Shown: positions 41,933 through 51,873, counted from the stretch's first letter. The stretch: DNA of 64,000 bases from Halobacteriales archaeon QH_7_66_36 (GCA_003021175.1 PXQV01000012.1:179671-243670); one strand, 5' to 3'. A program made the numbers and translations. Notes: a model not told the origin generated them from the sequence alone.

Positions 41933-43777
41933 TCAGTCCGCCGCGCCCTCGACGGGTTCGAGCGGTTGCTGGGCGCGTTCCATCAACTCGGCCAGCGACA
42001 GGTCCGTCGGCTCGTTGTCGATGAGCACGTCGATCGGGAGCGTCGGCGCGCCGTCGATGAGATCCTCCAGCAGGACGAGACGCTCACGGGCGCGCGACAT
42101 GCCGACGTAGAAGACGCGGCGTTCGTTGTCCGTCAGGACGGGCACCGGGTCGGTTCCCTTCTCAAAGGAGACGCCCTCGGGGAGTTTCTCCTCGTCGACG
42201 CTGGCGGCCATCTGTTCGACCACCTTCTCCGTCAGGTCCGTACAGACGAACACGTGGTCGGCCTCGCGGCCCTTCGCGGAGTGGATGGTCCCGACGCGAA
42301 CCCGGTCGGAGTCCATCCCCTCGTAGGGACCATCGAAGTACGCCTCGACGGAGTTCTCCTGAAAGTTGGAGGTGCGCGTGAGCATGTCCGACGCACCGGC
42401 AGGGCCGGGCGTGAACGGCGCGTACTCCTGGACGAACTCGGGGTCGACGGTGAACTCTTCGAGGCGAACGTCCTCGTTTTCCCTGCGCTCGTCGAGCGCG
42501 TCGAAGAGGTCATCTCGTTCGCCGGTGCCGAACGCCGAATCGGCGAGCATCTCCGCGAGGCGGCGCGCTTCGAGTCCCGTGATCGGCTCGTCGTCGTCGT
42601 ACTTCTCGACGGCGCGCACGTACCCCTCCAGCCGGTCGGTCCACATCCGCATGTCCGTCAGCGAGGTGTACGGGATACCTATCGACGTGAACTCCTCCAT
42701 GAACTGGAACAGTTGGTAGCGGGCGCGGAACAGCACCATCACCGTCTCGTCGTCCGTCTGTTCGACCGTGTTGCGGACGTTCCGCGTCAGGTCGAACATC
42801 GACGGCGACCGAACCGCCTCGACGCCCCCACCCTCCTTCCGCGGATTGAGGTTCTTCTGCTGGCGCTCGTCGATGTGGCGGATCTGTCGGTTGACGACGT
42901 GGAGCACGTTCGACGGGAGCCGGTAGGAGTTGGGGAGGACGATGTCGTCGTCCGGATCCGCCTCCAAGAGGAGCGCGGGGTCGGCCCCCTGCCACGCGTA
43001 GACGACCTGATCGTCGTCGCCCGCGATGAGGACGCTCTCCATGTGTGGCTGCCACTCCTCGTAGACGCTGTGTTGGAGCGTCGTGATGTCCTGAAACTCG
43101 TCGATGACGAGGTGGTCGACGTTCGGGACGAGCGCGCGCTGCTGCACCCGTTCGAGCATGTCGGCGAAGCCGACGACCCCCTGTTCGCCCTTGTAGGTGC
43201 GCCACGCGCGGATGACCTCCGGCACGTCGATGCGGTCATCGTCGGTCGGCCACGTCGGGGTGTACTTGTTGCCGGAGTTGGCGTTCGGGTCGATACCCGG
43301 CGGGAGACGAACCTCGTCGAGGTCCCACTGGAAGGGCACGTCGTACCAGTCGGCCACGTCGCGGCGGGTGCGCTGGAGCCACTCCGAGGTGGCGATGATC
43401 TTGTTGCCGATGGTGGTCGAGCGGGCCGAGCGACGGCGATTCGTGTCGTACTCGCCCTCGAACTCGATGCCGTAGTCGTCACAGAACGCCTCCTTCTCGT
43501 CCTCGCCGACCACGTCGCTTCGGGAGAGGTTCAGCAGTTCGTACGCCTTCGCGTGCATCGTGCAGACGTTCCCCTTCAGCGATTTCGGAGAGCGGTCGAG
43601 TCGCTCGGCGAGTCGCTCGCGCACCTCGGCGGCGGCCGCGCGGGTGTACGAGACGACGAGAATATCCCGGACATCGACCCCCTCGTCGAGCATCTCGTCG
43701 ACCCGGTCGAGCAGAGCGGTGGTCTTCCCGCTCCCGGGCCCGCCGAAGAGCCGCGTTACCTGTGGACCGTCGGACAT
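41933..43777 (-). CDS. UvrD/PcrA-family superfamily 1 DNA helicase
   Basis: A 614-residue SF1A helicase. Motif I GGPGSGKTTALL lies near residue 12, motif Ia VVSYTRAAAAEV near 45, motif II LVIDEFQDIT near 240, motif III AGDDDQVVYAWQGA, motif IV LPNSYRLPSNVLHVVN, motif V VRVGTIHSAKGREADHVFV near 505 and motif VI RRVFYVGMSRARERLVLLED near 565. The ATG at 43777 places motif I as usual. It is a DNA repair or replication-associated helicase, not attached to nuclease domains. Confidence 0.95.
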   Translation of the reverse strand: MSDGPQVTRLFGGPGSGKTTALLDRVDEMLDEGVDVRDILVVSYTRAAAAEVRERLAERLDRSPKSLKGNVCTMHAKAYELLNLSRSDVVGEDEKEAFCDDYGIEFEGEYDTNRRRSARSTTIGNKIIATSEWLQRTRRDVADWYDVPFQWDLDEVRLPPGIDPNANSGNKYTPTWPTDDDRIDVPEVIRAWRTYKGEQGVVGFADMLERVQQRALVPNVDHLVIDEFQDITTLQHSVYEEWQPHMESVLIAGDDDQVVYAWQGADPALLLEADPDDDIVLPNSYRLPSNVLHVVNRQIRHIDERQQKNLNPRKEGGGVEAVRSPSMFDLTRNVRNTVEQTDDETVMVLFRARYQLFQFMEEFTSIGIPYTSLTDMRMWTDRLEGYVRAVEKYDDDEPITGLEARRLAEMLADSAFGTGERDDLFDALDERRENEDVRLEEFTVDPEFVQEYAPFTPGPAGASDMLTRTSNFQENSVEAYFDGPYEGMDSDRVRVGTIHSAKGREADHVFVCTDLTEKVVEQMAASVDEEKLPEGVSFEKGTDPVPVLTDNERRVFYVGMSRARERLVLLEDLIDGAPTLPIDVLIDNEPTDLSLAELMERAQQPLEPVEGAAD

Positions 43778-43936
43778 GAGAACATACAGACGATCCACCG
43801 GCATAAGCGGCGTGGCTTCGCTCCGAGGATGAACGACGGTCCAGAGCACCGCGCGACCCCGGCAGAACGCCGCCCGAGCGACCCGTCGGACTCACCGAGT
43901 CCTTTTCACCGAACGGGCCACAACGGACGGCCAATC

Positions 43937-44467
43937 GTGTCGGAGAAGACGCCCCGAGGGAGTTCCGTCGGCGTGGACGACCCGTACGCCTTCGTCGAGC
44001 GGTGCGACCACCTCACCGACGACGGCCGGTGTCGCTACGCCGCCGAGCACGCCCGCCACGACCCGTCGTTCGCGGCCGAGCGCCGCGCCGACGACCTGCG
44101 GTGTCCCGCCGCTGACCCGCACGGCGACTGGGCGTGGGCCGACTGCCAACACTTCCGGGCGCGCAACCGCGACCGCGAGTGCGTCCGGTGTGGTCTCGAC
44201 GAACACCGACGGGCCCACGACGACGAGCGACCGCTGCTGGAGGAACACCACCTCGAATACGCCGCCGACGACCGCAAGGAGTTGGCACACGAGATAACGG
44301 TGTATCTCTGCCGGTGGTGTCACGCGAAAGTTCACGACTCGTGGGCGCGCGTCGACGACGACGCCAGCCCCGACCCGGAGGCCATCGCGGAGAAGGAGGG
44401 CCGCCGCAGCGAGGAGCTATCGGAGGCGTCGTTCACGACGGCCGCCGACCGCTACGACGAGGAGTGA
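43937..44467 (+). CDS. DUF7097-type zinc/HNH-like protein
   Basis: 176 residues. Two Cys/His-rich parts are present: FVERCDHLTDDGRCRYA, then CQHFRARNRDRECVRCGLDE, HHLEYAADDRKELAHEITVY and LCRWCHAKVHDSWAR. The last resembles a beta-beta-alpha HNH-like knuckle (HH...CxxCH..VH), so nucleic-acid binding or cleavage is possible but unproven. The start is a GTG at 43937 (VSEKTPRG); an ATG 36 codons upstream gives a Pro/Arg-rich extension that does not look like the family. Confidence 0.75.
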   Translation: MSEKTPRGSSVGVDDPYAFVERCDHLTDDGRCRYAAEHARHDPSFAAERRADDLRCPAADPHGDWAWADCQHFRARNRDRECVRCGLDEHRRAHDDERPLLEEHHLEYAADDRKELAHEITVYLCRWCHAKVHDSWARVDDDASPDPEAIAEKEGRRSEELSEASFTTAADRYDEE

Positions 44468-44554
44468 CGCAGTAGGTATACACAGACGTGAACACTCACG
44501 GGGGAAGCGACGGCGTTCCCGGGCATTTTTCCCCACGTACGCGCTATCCGAGAT

Positions 44555-45124
44555 ATGACCCGGATCGTCGTGGTCGACAACCACGGGCAGTTCACCCATC
44601 TGGAACACCGGACGCTACGCGACATCGGCGTGGACGTGGAGACGGTCGACAACGAGACGCCGCCGGCGGAGACGGACGCGGACGGCTACGTCCTGTCGGG
44701 CGGGCCGTCGATGGACCGCACCGGCCGCGCCGTGGAGTATCTCGACGCCGACGAACCCGTGTTGGGCATCTGTCTCGGCCACCAGCTGATGGCGACGGAG
44801 CTGGGCGGCGAGGTCGAGTCGGGTGACTACGGCGGCTACGCGGACGTGACCGTCGAAATCGGCGGCGACGACGACCCGCTGGTCGGCCCGCTCGCGCCGG
44901 AGACGCGCGTCTGGGCGAGCCACGCCGACGAGGTGGTCACGGTCCCGCCCGGCTTCGAGCGGACGGCGACGAGCGACATCTGCGGCGTCGAGGCGATGAG
45001 CGACACCGAGCGCGACCTCTACGGCGTGCAGTGGCACCCCGAGGTGGCACACACGGAGCGTGGCGTCGAGCTGTTCGAGAACTTCGTCGCGCGGTGCGAG
45101 CGGGCGGCCCCCGACACCGCCTGA
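44555..45124 (+). CDS. guaAA: GMP synthase glutamine amidotransferase subunit
   Basis: A 189-residue class I amidotransferase subunit of the split archaeal GMP synthase. It shows RIVVVDNHGQFTHLEHRTLRDIG, the YVLSGGPSMDRTG loop, the nucleophile Cys in LGICLGHQLMATELGG near residue 76, VWASHADEVV and the His/Glu of YGVQWHPEVAHTERGVELF near 165. The synthetase subunit is not in this window. Its length is normal for the family. Confidence 0.95.
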   Translation: MTRIVVVDNHGQFTHLEHRTLRDIGVDVETVDNETPPAETDADGYVLSGGPSMDRTGRAVEYLDADEPVLGICLGHQLMATELGGEVESGDYGGYADVTVEIGGDDDPLVGPLAPETRVWASHADEVVTVPPGFERTATSDICGVEAMSDTERDLYGVQWHPEVAHTERGVELFENFVARCERAAPDTA

Positions 45125-45195
45125 CGGGTGTCACCGCGTCTCGAACCCGGCGGCTGTCAGTAGCGTTATGAGCGGCGGGTGAAAAGGAAACGGAC

Positions 45196-47055
45196 ATGAC
45201 CGCGACACAGGGCGATCTGGCCTCCCTCTCGCGGTTCATCTTCCGCGCGCCGAACTGGTACTCCAGCGTCGCGTTCGCCACGTTCATCGCCGCGCTCGCC
45301 GGCATCGCCGCGTTCGACTCGCGGTTCGTCCTCGAAGACGCGTGGCAGGGCATCTTCTTCATCGCCGTGCCGACCATCATCGCCAGCGGCGTCACCCCCT
45401 ACGTCGACACGAAACTCGGGGGACAGCTCACACCGAACCGGGCGTCGCTGCTCGCACTCATCTGTGAACTGCTCGTCGTCGCGACGCTCGTCGTCGTCGG
45501 TGTGATCGCGGAACTCACCGCGCGACTCGGACAGGGGTTCGTCTTCGACGCGCTGTTCGCCGCGCTGGCGGCCGTGTTCGCCTTCCGGCTACTCGTCGTG
45601 ATGGCCGTCTCTCACCGGTCGCCGCTGCGCGCGAGCGTCCCCGCGAGCATCCAGACGGTCGCGGCGGGCATCCTGCTGTTCATCTACAGCGGGACGATGC
45701 GCTACGTCGAGATCGGCGGCCCTATCGCCCGCTCGTATCTCTCGCGACCGGAGGTCGCCCCCGAGGAACTGCTCGTAATCATCCCGAGCGACTTCTTCCT
45801 GCTCGCCGGGATGTGCGTGCTGTACGCCGCCGCAGTCACCGTGTTCATCACGGTCATCGACCGACCGTGGAAACAGTCGATGGAGGTGTCGGTGCTCAAC
45901 TTCCTGCGCGGCTTCATCGGTCACATCGCCGAGGGGACCGACGAGCTGGAGGACTTCTTCGAGGGCATCGGCGAGGAGGCAGTCGTCCCGGTCACCGTCC
46001 TCTCCTTCCGGACGGCGACCGGCGAGAAGGCGCGGTTTGTCCTCCCGATGATACACCCCGGACCGATGGGCGAGATCGGCGGCGGAAACCTCCCCGTGCG
46101 CATCGCGCGACAGGCCGACGGCCTCGCGTTCCCGCCACACGCCACCGCCGGTCACGACTTCAATCTCGTCACCTCGCGAGAGGTGGAGTCGCTGTTGAAC
46201 GCCGCCGGCGATGCGATGGACGGGCTGACGTATCACGACGAGGCGACCGCGAGCGTCCGCACCGAGGAGGGAGAGGCGACCCTACTCGCGCAGGCGTTCG
46301 GCGACAGCGCGTTCATGACCGCGACCTACGCACCGGGGTTCGCCGACGACGTGGAGTACGCCGTCGGCCTGTCGGCCGCGGCCGAGGCACGGCAGGGCGG
46401 GCTGAACGACGTGATGTTGGCCGACGCGCACAACTGCAACAACGGGCTGAAGGGCGAGGACCTCGGCCACGTCGTCCCCGGGTCGAAGCGCTCGTTCGAC
46501 ATGATCGAGGCAGCCCGCGCCGCCGGCGAGCGGCTCGCGGACGCTCCCCGTCAGCCCCTTCGGATGGGCGTCGCGTGGGATCGAACTCGGTGGGAGCCGC
46601 TCGACGGCATCGGGCCGCTGGGCGTCCGCGTCGCCGTCACCGAGGCCGGCGATCAGCGGACGGCGTACGTCCTCGTCGACGGGAACAACATGGAGCCGGG
46701 ACTGCGGGACGCAATCGTCGCCACCGTGGAGGAACGCGTCGACCACGCCGAGGTGATGACGACGGACACCCACATCGTGAACACCGTCGAGGCGTCGAAT
46801 CAGGTTGGCGAGCGGATGGACGGCAGCGAACTCCGGTCGCTGATCGCCGACCTCGTCGACGAGGCGGTCGCCGACCTCGAACCCGTCGAGGCCGGGATGG
46901 CGACCGAGCGCGCCGAGGTGACCGTGTTCGGCAACGACCGGACCGAGTCGCTCGCCTCCCACGCGAACGCGATGGTGCAGATGGGCGGGGCCCTCGCCGC
47001 GGCGTGTATCATCGCCGTCACCGCCGTCTCGGTGCTTCTCTTCTTCCTCACCTGA
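45196..47055 (+). CDS. DUF2070 membrane protein
   Basis: A 619-residue DUF2070 protein. The N-terminal 240 residues hold about seven membrane helices (SVAFATFIAALAGIAAF, LLALICELLVVATLVVVGVIAEL and others). A large soluble domain follows, with MIHPGPMGEIGGGNLPVRIA, FPPHATAGHDFNL and MLADAHNCNNGLKGEDL. A final C-terminal helix is GALAAACIIAVTAVSVLLFF. The His/Asp-rich conserved blocks suggest a metal-dependent hydrolase-like domain, but the family is uncharacterised. Confidence 0.9.
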   Translation: MTATQGDLASLSRFIFRAPNWYSSVAFATFIAALAGIAAFDSRFVLEDAWQGIFFIAVPTIIASGVTPYVDTKLGGQLTPNRASLLALICELLVVATLVVVGVIAELTARLGQGFVFDALFAALAAVFAFRLLVVMAVSHRSPLRASVPASIQTVAAGILLFIYSGTMRYVEIGGPIARSYLSRPEVAPEELLVIIPSDFFLLAGMCVLYAAAVTVFITVIDRPWKQSMEVSVLNFLRGFIGHIAEGTDELEDFFEGIGEEAVVPVTVLSFRTATGEKARFVLPMIHPGPMGEIGGGNLPVRIARQADGLAFPPHATAGHDFNLVTSREVESLLNAAGDAMDGLTYHDEATASVRTEEGEATLLAQAFGDSAFMTATYAPGFADDVEYAVGLSAAAEARQGGLNDVMLADAHNCNNGLKGEDLGHVVPGSKRSFDMIEAARAAGERLADAPRQPLRMGVAWDRTRWEPLDGIGPLGVRVAVTEAGDQRTAYVLVDGNNMEPGLRDAIVATVEERVDHAEVMTTDTHIVNTVEASNQVGERMDGSELRSLIADLVDEAVADLEPVEAGMATERAEVTVFGNDRTESLASHANAMVQMGGALAAACIIAVTAVSVLLFFLT

Positions 47056-47117
47056 CCACGCTGAAGCCGAGCATCGCCGTCCTCGGCGACGAACTCGCGA
47101 GCGTCACGAGAAGGCGG

Positions 47118-47360
47118 TTACGCGTCCTCGAACAGGTCGTCGACCGCCGCTCGGGCCGCGAGCGCGGCGTCTTCTGCCACCCGTTCGGCCGCGTCGTCGT
47201 CGACGTTGAGATACACGTCCACCTCGAGGGTGCCGTCCTCGAAGGTGGCGGTCACGTCGAGGTCGCGAACGTCGCTCTGCTTGTACCGAGAGAGAACGAA
47301 GCCTTCGGCCGCGTCGGAGGCGGTTTCGACGACCTCCTCTGCGGTCGGGTCGCTACTCAC
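47118..47360 (-). CDS. DUF3194 family protein
   Basis: 80 residues of the archaeal DUF3194 family: acidic, two-layer alpha/beta, with GFVLSRYKQSDVRDLDVTAT, FEDGTLEVDVYLNVD and DDAAERVAEDAALAARAAVD. The start is a GTG at 47360, six bases after the prefoldin beta stop. The prefoldin-DUF3194 adjacency is conserved across euryarchaea and supports the call. The function is unknown. Confidence 0.9.
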   Translation of the reverse strand: MSSDPTAEEVVETASDAAEGFVLSRYKQSDVRDLDVTATFEDGTLEVDVYLNVDDDAAERVAEDAALAARAAVDDLFEDA

Positions 47361-47366
47361 GCGCCG

Positions 47367-47765
47367 TTACGCGCCGCCAGCGCCCGGGCCGCTCGGCCCC
47401 TGCGGGCCGCCCATGCCGCCGCCCTGCTGGAGCATCTGCTGGAGCTCCTGCTGGAGCTCTTCGAACTGCTCTTGGACGCGCTCCTCCTGCGTTCCGAGCT
47501 GGTCGGCGCGGACCTCCAGCGACTCGACCTTGTCTTCGAGGTCGTCGCGCGCCTCGTCGTAGTCCGCGGCGACGAGCAGTTCGCCGACCTCGCGGTACAT
47601 CTCGACGCCCTCGTCGAGGTCGTCGAGCGCGTCAAGCGCGGTCTCGGACTCCTGCAGCGACGTCTCGGCCTGCTGCTTCTGCGCGGCCACCTGCTGTGCC
47701 GTCTCCTGTAAGTCCTGTAGCTCCTCGATCTTCTCCTGTGCTTCAGGCGGAAGATTCCCTTGCAT
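47367..47765 (-). CDS. pfdB: Prefoldin beta subunit
   Basis: A 132-residue prefoldin beta, part of the hexameric chaperone that hands nascent proteins to the thermosome. Two long coiled-coil helices ([20 protein letters not shown] and [20 protein letters not shown] onward) flank the beta hairpin [20 protein letters not shown]. The C-terminus is Gly/Met/Gln-rich ([20 protein letters not shown]). The ATG at 47765 is chosen over an upstream one. The Pcc1 gene that normally precedes it is 3.9 kb away, behind an inserted copper module. Confidence 0.95.
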   Translation of the reverse strand: MQGNLPPEAQEKIEELQDLQETAQQVAAQKQQAETSLQESETALDALDDLDEGVEMYREVGELLVAADYDEARDDLEDKVESLEVRADQLGTQEERVQEQFEELQQELQQMLQQGGGMGGPQGPSGPGAGGA

Positions 47766-47813
47766 GTCCGACGGGATGTGCTTCCCACTCAAAAACCCCC
47801 GCTTTCCGCTACT

Positions 47814-48136
47814 GGTAGTGTTCAGCTAAGAGCGACTCTAGGGAGTAGGAGGACGACGAGGTGTAGAAAGCCCCCGGACGCTGCGGTCGCGCGACTCGCT
47901 GTGCTCCGCAGCCTCCCTGTGGTCGGCTTGCGGTGTCCTCGCGCGGTTCTACCGCGTGAGCAGGCCGAGGCGACGGCGTCGCCTCGCGGCTTGCGTCGCC
48001 GGGCTTCCCGCAGCGCCCACCGGGAGAGCGGCGCTCTCCCGAGCAATCGGCGGCGACGCCGCCGATAACGGCCCCTTTCAGTCCCACCCACCGCGGTTGC
48101 GCAGTCGAGCGACGGCTCACGTATCTGAACACCGCT
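47814..48136. mobile_element. MITE-like element, copy 2
   Basis: About 323 bp with the same ends as the element at 41461: GGTAGTGTTCAGCTAAGAG at the left and GTATCTGAACACCGCT at the right, forming imperfect terminal inverted repeats. GTGTAGAAAGCCCCCGG (near 47871) and CCCCTTTCAGTCCCACCCAC (near 48072) are shared inside. The extra length is GC-rich with strong hairpins (around 48020-48042 and 48048-48066). There is no coding frame of protein character. It sits between prefoldin and the inserted copA. Confidence 0.6.
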
Positions 48137-48210
48137 CCGCTACCGAAGTCTCCCCTCCACGAAGAGCCGAGCGAGAGCGGGCGAAAGCGACCCGAATCGC
48201 TAGGTGTCCG

Positions 48211-50808
48211 TCAGCGGAGATTGCCGAGCAGTTCGTAGTCGTGGTCGGGGGTGTAGCGGCGGAACAGCAGGCTGTTCGTCAACACCGACACCGACGAGAA
48301 CGCCATCGCCCCGGCCGCGAGCATGGGCTGGAGCAGGCCGAGCGAGGCGAGTGGGATCATCGCCGTGTTGTACCCCAGCGCCCACACGAGGTTCTGCTTG
48401 ATCTTCCGGAGCGTCGCGTCGGAGATGCGGATGGCCCGCACCACGTCGCGCGGGTCGTCGCGCATCAGCGTCACGTCCGCGGCCTCGATGGCGACATCCG
48501 TGCCGCTCCCGATGGCCGTGCCGACGTGCGCGACCGCGAGCGCCGGCGCGTCGTTGACGCCGTCGCCGACCATCATCGCCGTCCGGCCCTCCGCTTGGAT
48601 GGCCTCGACCGCGTCGGATTTGTCATCGGGCAACACCTCGGCGCGGACGTTCGCCGGGTCGATGCCCACCTGATCGGCGACGGCGCGGGCGGTCCGCTCG
48701 TTGTCGCCGGTCAGCAACGTCACGTCGACGCCGCGCGCTCGGAGTTCGCGCACCGCGTCGGCCGCACCCGGCTTGACCGTGTCCGCGTCCGCGACCACGC
48801 CCACGGCTTCGCCCTCGCAGGCGACCAGCACCGCCGTCTTTCCTTCCTCTTCGAGTCGCTCCATCGTCCCTGCGGCGGGCGAAGGGTCGATGTCGTTGTC
48901 CCGGAGCAGTTTCCGGTTGCCGACCAGCACCTCGCGCCCGTCGACCGTGGCGCGGACGCCGTGACCGGGCACGTTCTCGAACGCCTCGCTGTCCCCCACG
49001 TCGACGCCGCGCTCCTCGGCCCCCTCGACGATGGCTCGGGCGAGCGGGTGTTCGCTGCCGCGTTCGGCCGCCGCGGCCAGTCGGAGCACGTCGTCCTCGG
49101 AGCGGCGACCGGGAGCGGCGACCTGTCCGCCGTCCGTCGCTGGCTCGCCGCCGTCGGCGGTCCCTTCGCCGTCGACGGCGATTACGTCGGTGAGTTCCAT
49201 CTCGCCTTCGGTCAGCGTCCCGGTCTTGTCGAAGACGACCGTGTCCACGTCCTTCGCGCGTTCGAGCACGTCGCCGCCCTCGAACAGGACGCCGTGTTGC
49301 GCGCCGATGGTGGTGCCGATCATCGTCGCCGCCGGCGTGGCGAGACCCAGCGCGCAGGGACAGGCGATGAGCACCGCGCTGGCGAAGACGACGACCGCGA
49401 ACTCGAAGACGGAGACGGTCCCGCCCGCGACGGCCGGCCCGCCGGCGACGAGGCCCCACAGCGGGAGTCGCGCGACGACGCCCGCCAGCAGTTCGGGGGC
49501 GGCGAACCAGACGACACCCCACAGGACTGCGTTGGCGATGACCGCGGGAACGAAGTACGCCGAGATGCGGTCGGCGAGGTTTTGGATGTCGGGCTGGCGT
49601 GACTGGGCGTCCTTGACCGTCTGAACGATCTGCTGGAGGGCGGTGTCGGCACCGACCTTCGTCGCCTCCACGACGAGGACGCCGTTCTCGTTGATCGTCG
49701 AGCCGACGACTTCGTCGCCCTCGCGCTTCTCGACGGGGACGGACTCGCCGGTGACCATCGACTCGTCGACCGCGCTCTGTCCGTCGACGACCACGCCATC
49801 GGTCGGTATTCGCTCGCCCGGGCGGACCTTCATCCGGTCGCCGACCGCGACATCTTCCAGCGGCACCTCCGCCTCGGTGCCGTCCTCGCGGACGACGGTC
49901 GCCGTCTCGGCCTCCATTTCGAGGAGCCGCCGGAGCGCCTCGCCGGCCCGACCCTTCGAGCGGGCTTCGAGATAGTTGCCCAGCGTAATGAAAACGAGGA
50001 TGAGCGCCGCCGTGTCGAAGTAGATGCCGCCGGCGACCAGCCCCGTGAGCACCGCGACCGAGTAGACGTAGGCCGTGCTCGACCCCAGCGCGATCAACAC
50101 GTCCATGTTGGCGCGGCCGTTCTTCGCGAGCGCCGTGTAGGAGTTCTTGTAAAAGGGGTAGCCGAGCACGAGTTGGACGGGCGTCGCGAGCGCGAACTCG
50201 ACCCAGCCGAACGTGACACCGAACACCGTCTCGGGGACGAGCGTGCCGCCGAGGAGGAGACTCTCGGCGAGGACGAACAACAGCGGTGCCGACAGCGCCG
50301 CGCCGAACAGCGTCCGTCGGAGTTCCTTGCTGATTTCGGCCTCCCGGGCCGCGTCGCGGGCGTCACGACCGTCGTTACCCGACCCGCTCTCCTCGCGAAC
50401 CGGCGAGTACCCCGCCGACTCGACAGCGTCGTACAGCGCCACAGGCGAAACATCTGCGGGATTGTAGGTGACCTGCGCCTCGTCGGTGGCGTAGTTCACC
50501 TCGCTGTCGACGACGCCGGGGACGGCTTCGAGTGCCGTCTCGTTCGCCTCCGCGCAGTTGGTACAGGACATGTCGGCGATGGCGATGGTCGTCGTCTCCG
50601 AGACAGCACCGTAGCCGGCCGCCTCGACAGCGGCGTATAGCTCACCGAGCGACACCACTTCGGGGTCGTATTCGACAGAGCCTTCGTCGGTGGCGAAGTT
50701 CGCGTTCGCCTCAACGACCCCCTCGCGGGATTCGAGGGCGTCAGTGACTGCCGCCGAGCAGTTGGCACACGACATCCCCGTGATGTCGAAGTGGGCGGTT
50801 CTGGTCAT
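48211..50808 (-). CDS. copA: Copper-exporting P1B-type ATPase CopA
   Basis: An 865-residue heavy-metal P-type ATPase. Two N-terminal metal-binding domains carry [13 protein letters not shown] (Cys14 and Cys17) and [13 protein letters not shown] near residue 79. The membrane channel has the copper motif CPC in [20 protein letters not shown] near 481. Catalytic parts are [24 protein letters not shown] near 526, [13 protein letters not shown] and [20 protein letters not shown] near 770. Cu+ export is the likely role. The AsnC-TRASH regulator lies directly upstream on the same strand, a typical haloarchaeal copper-resistance pair. Confidence 0.95.
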   Translation of the reverse strand: MTRTAHFDITGMSCANCSAAVTDALESREGVVEANANFATDEGSVEYDPEVVSLGELYAAVEAAGYGAVSETTTIAIADMSCTNCAEANETALEAVPGVVDSEVNYATDEAQVTYNPADVSPVALYDAVESAGYSPVREESGSGNDGRDARDAAREAEISKELRRTLFGAALSAPLLFVLAESLLLGGTLVPETVFGVTFGWVEFALATPVQLVLGYPFYKNSYTALAKNGRANMDVLIALGSSTAYVYSVAVLTGLVAGGIYFDTAALILVFITLGNYLEARSKGRAGEALRRLLEMEAETATVVREDGTEAEVPLEDVAVGDRMKVRPGERIPTDGVVVDGQSAVDESMVTGESVPVEKREGDEVVGSTINENGVLVVEATKVGADTALQQIVQTVKDAQSRQPDIQNLADRISAYFVPAVIANAVLWGVVWFAAPELLAGVVARLPLWGLVAGGPAVAGGTVSVFEFAVVVFASAVLIACPCALGLATPAATMIGTTIGAQHGVLFEGGDVLERAKDVDTVVFDKTGTLTEGEMELTDVIAVDGEGTADGGEPATDGGQVAAPGRRSEDDVLRLAAAAERGSEHPLARAIVEGAEERGVDVGDSEAFENVPGHGVRATVDGREVLVGNRKLLRDNDIDPSPAAGTMERLEEEGKTAVLVACEGEAVGVVADADTVKPGAADAVRELRARGVDVTLLTGDNERTARAVADQVGIDPANVRAEVLPDDKSDAVEAIQAEGRTAMMVGDGVNDAPALAVAHVGTAIGSGTDVAIEAADVTLMRDDPRDVVRAIRISDATLRKIKQNLVWALGYNTAMIPLASLGLLQPMLAAGAMAFSSVSVLTNSLLFRRYTPDHDYELLGNLR

Positions 50809-50905
50809 TACCTACGTGTAGTGGCTCCTCTCTTAGGCAGTTTGCTACTTCGAAGCGAAAGGCAACGACCTCGGAAGATTTGGAGTCGAAAGCCGAAGGC
50901 GTGGT

Positions 50906-51496
50906 TTACGCCCCTTCTTCGAGTCGCTGATACTGCGTCTCGAAGCGGCTCTGACACGACCCACAGCAGAAGTGGTAGACATCGCCGTCGATGCGGGCGG
51001 ACTCGCCCTCGCTGTCGACGGTGTTGCCACACTCCGCACACGTGATGGCGAACTCGGTACCGTCGAGCGACGGTGTCCACTCCATGTCGTCAACGAGCGT
51101 CACCGAGTAGTCGGTCGCCGGCACGTCCGCCAGCAGACCGTCGATCCACCGTCGCACGTTCTGCCCCTCCGCGCGACCGTGGAACCAGACTTCCCCCTCC
51201 GCCGTGACGAAGAGATGTTCGACGCCGTCCGCACCGCTGAGTTGTGCGCGGAGATCCTCAGCGGCGGCCGGGCTGCTCTCGATCTGTACGAACACCGGCA
51301 CGCCGGCCCGAAGTTGTGCCCGATTGACCTCGACGGTGAACCCGTCGAGCACGCCGACTTCCTGCAGGCGCGTGACGCGGTCGGAGACGGCCGGGCCGGA
51401 GAGTCCGACCGCCTCGCCGATGCTGCTGAACGGCCGTCGCGCGTCCTCGGCCAACAGCGAGAGGATCTCCATATCCGTCTCGTCTAACTCGCGCAT
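50906..51496 (-). CDS. Lrp/AsnC regulator with C-terminal TRASH metal-sensing domain
   Basis: 196 residues. It has an N-terminal AsnC-type winged helix (LDETDMEILSLLAEDARRPF and LSGPAVSDRVTRLQEVGVLD), a middle RAM-like region (VPVFVQIESSPAAAEDLRAQ) and a C-terminal TRASH/YHS-like metal domain with CAECGNTVDSEGESARIDGD and YHFCCGSCQSRFETQY. The Cys set suits Cu+ or Zn2+ sensing. The ATG at 51496 (MRELDET) fits the family. It lies 97 bases upstream of copA and probably controls it; TCGAA-containing palindromes lie upstream of its own start. Confidence 0.92.
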   Translation of the reverse strand: MRELDETDMEILSLLAEDARRPFSSIGEAVGLSGPAVSDRVTRLQEVGVLDGFTVEVNRAQLRAGVPVFVQIESSPAAAEDLRAQLSGADGVEHLFVTAEGEVWFHGRAEGQNVRRWIDGLLADVPATDYSVTLVDDMEWTPSLDGTEFAITCAECGNTVDSEGESARIDGDVYHFCCGSCQSRFETQYQRLEEGA

Positions 51497-51541
51497 ACAC
51501 GGCGTAAGAGCCGCACGGTACAATACCCTTTGTCGGATTCA

Positions 51542-51583
51542 CATTCGAATGCAAACTCACGAGTCGAATGGGCTTGGATTCGA
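51542..51583. promoter_or_regulatory. Cluster of TCGAA palindromic sites upstream of the copper regulator
   Basis: CATTCGAATG (51542-51551) is a perfect 10-bp palindrome. GAGTCGAATG (51561-51570) and GGATTCGAAG (51577-51586) repeat its core at a spacing of about 17-18 bases. They lie 46-90 bases before the regulator's ATG, a plausible operator. This is inference only. Confidence 0.35.
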
Positions 51584-51627
51584 AGCAGTTTGCGCCAAGT
51601 GTGTCACCCGGACAACGGATCAGGGGC

Positions 51628-51873
51628 TCAGACGCCAGCGACGGATTCGGCCACCTCGACCAGCGTCGTCCACGTGTTGAGACCGGCGCGCAGCGCGGTG
51701 AGGTCGTCCGCGCTGACGGTGACGGTCACCGTCTGTCCGTCGCGGTCGACGGTCGTCGTCGTGCGGTCACCGTCGATCTCGCCGAGCTCCTGACTGACGC
51801 TCCGGTCGACCAGCGCCGCCGCTTCGGGAGAGGGATACTCGAAAGCTAAGCGTGCAGAGTGCGGGCCGGTCAC
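51628..51873 (-). CDS. pcc1: KEOPS complex subunit Pcc1
   Basis: An 81-residue Pcc1, the dimerising subunit of the KEOPS complex that makes t6A in tRNA. The sequence reads [20 protein letters not shown], then [31 protein letters not shown], the typical beta-alpha-beta-beta-alpha order. Its start overlaps the rpoP stop by four bases (51870-51873). In most euryarchaea the next gene would be prefoldin beta; here the copper module intervenes. Confidence 0.92.
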   Translation of the reverse strand: MTGPHSARLAFEYPSPEAAALVDRSVSQELGEIDGDRTTTTVDRDGQTVTVTVSADDLTALRAGLNTWTTLVEVAESVAGV

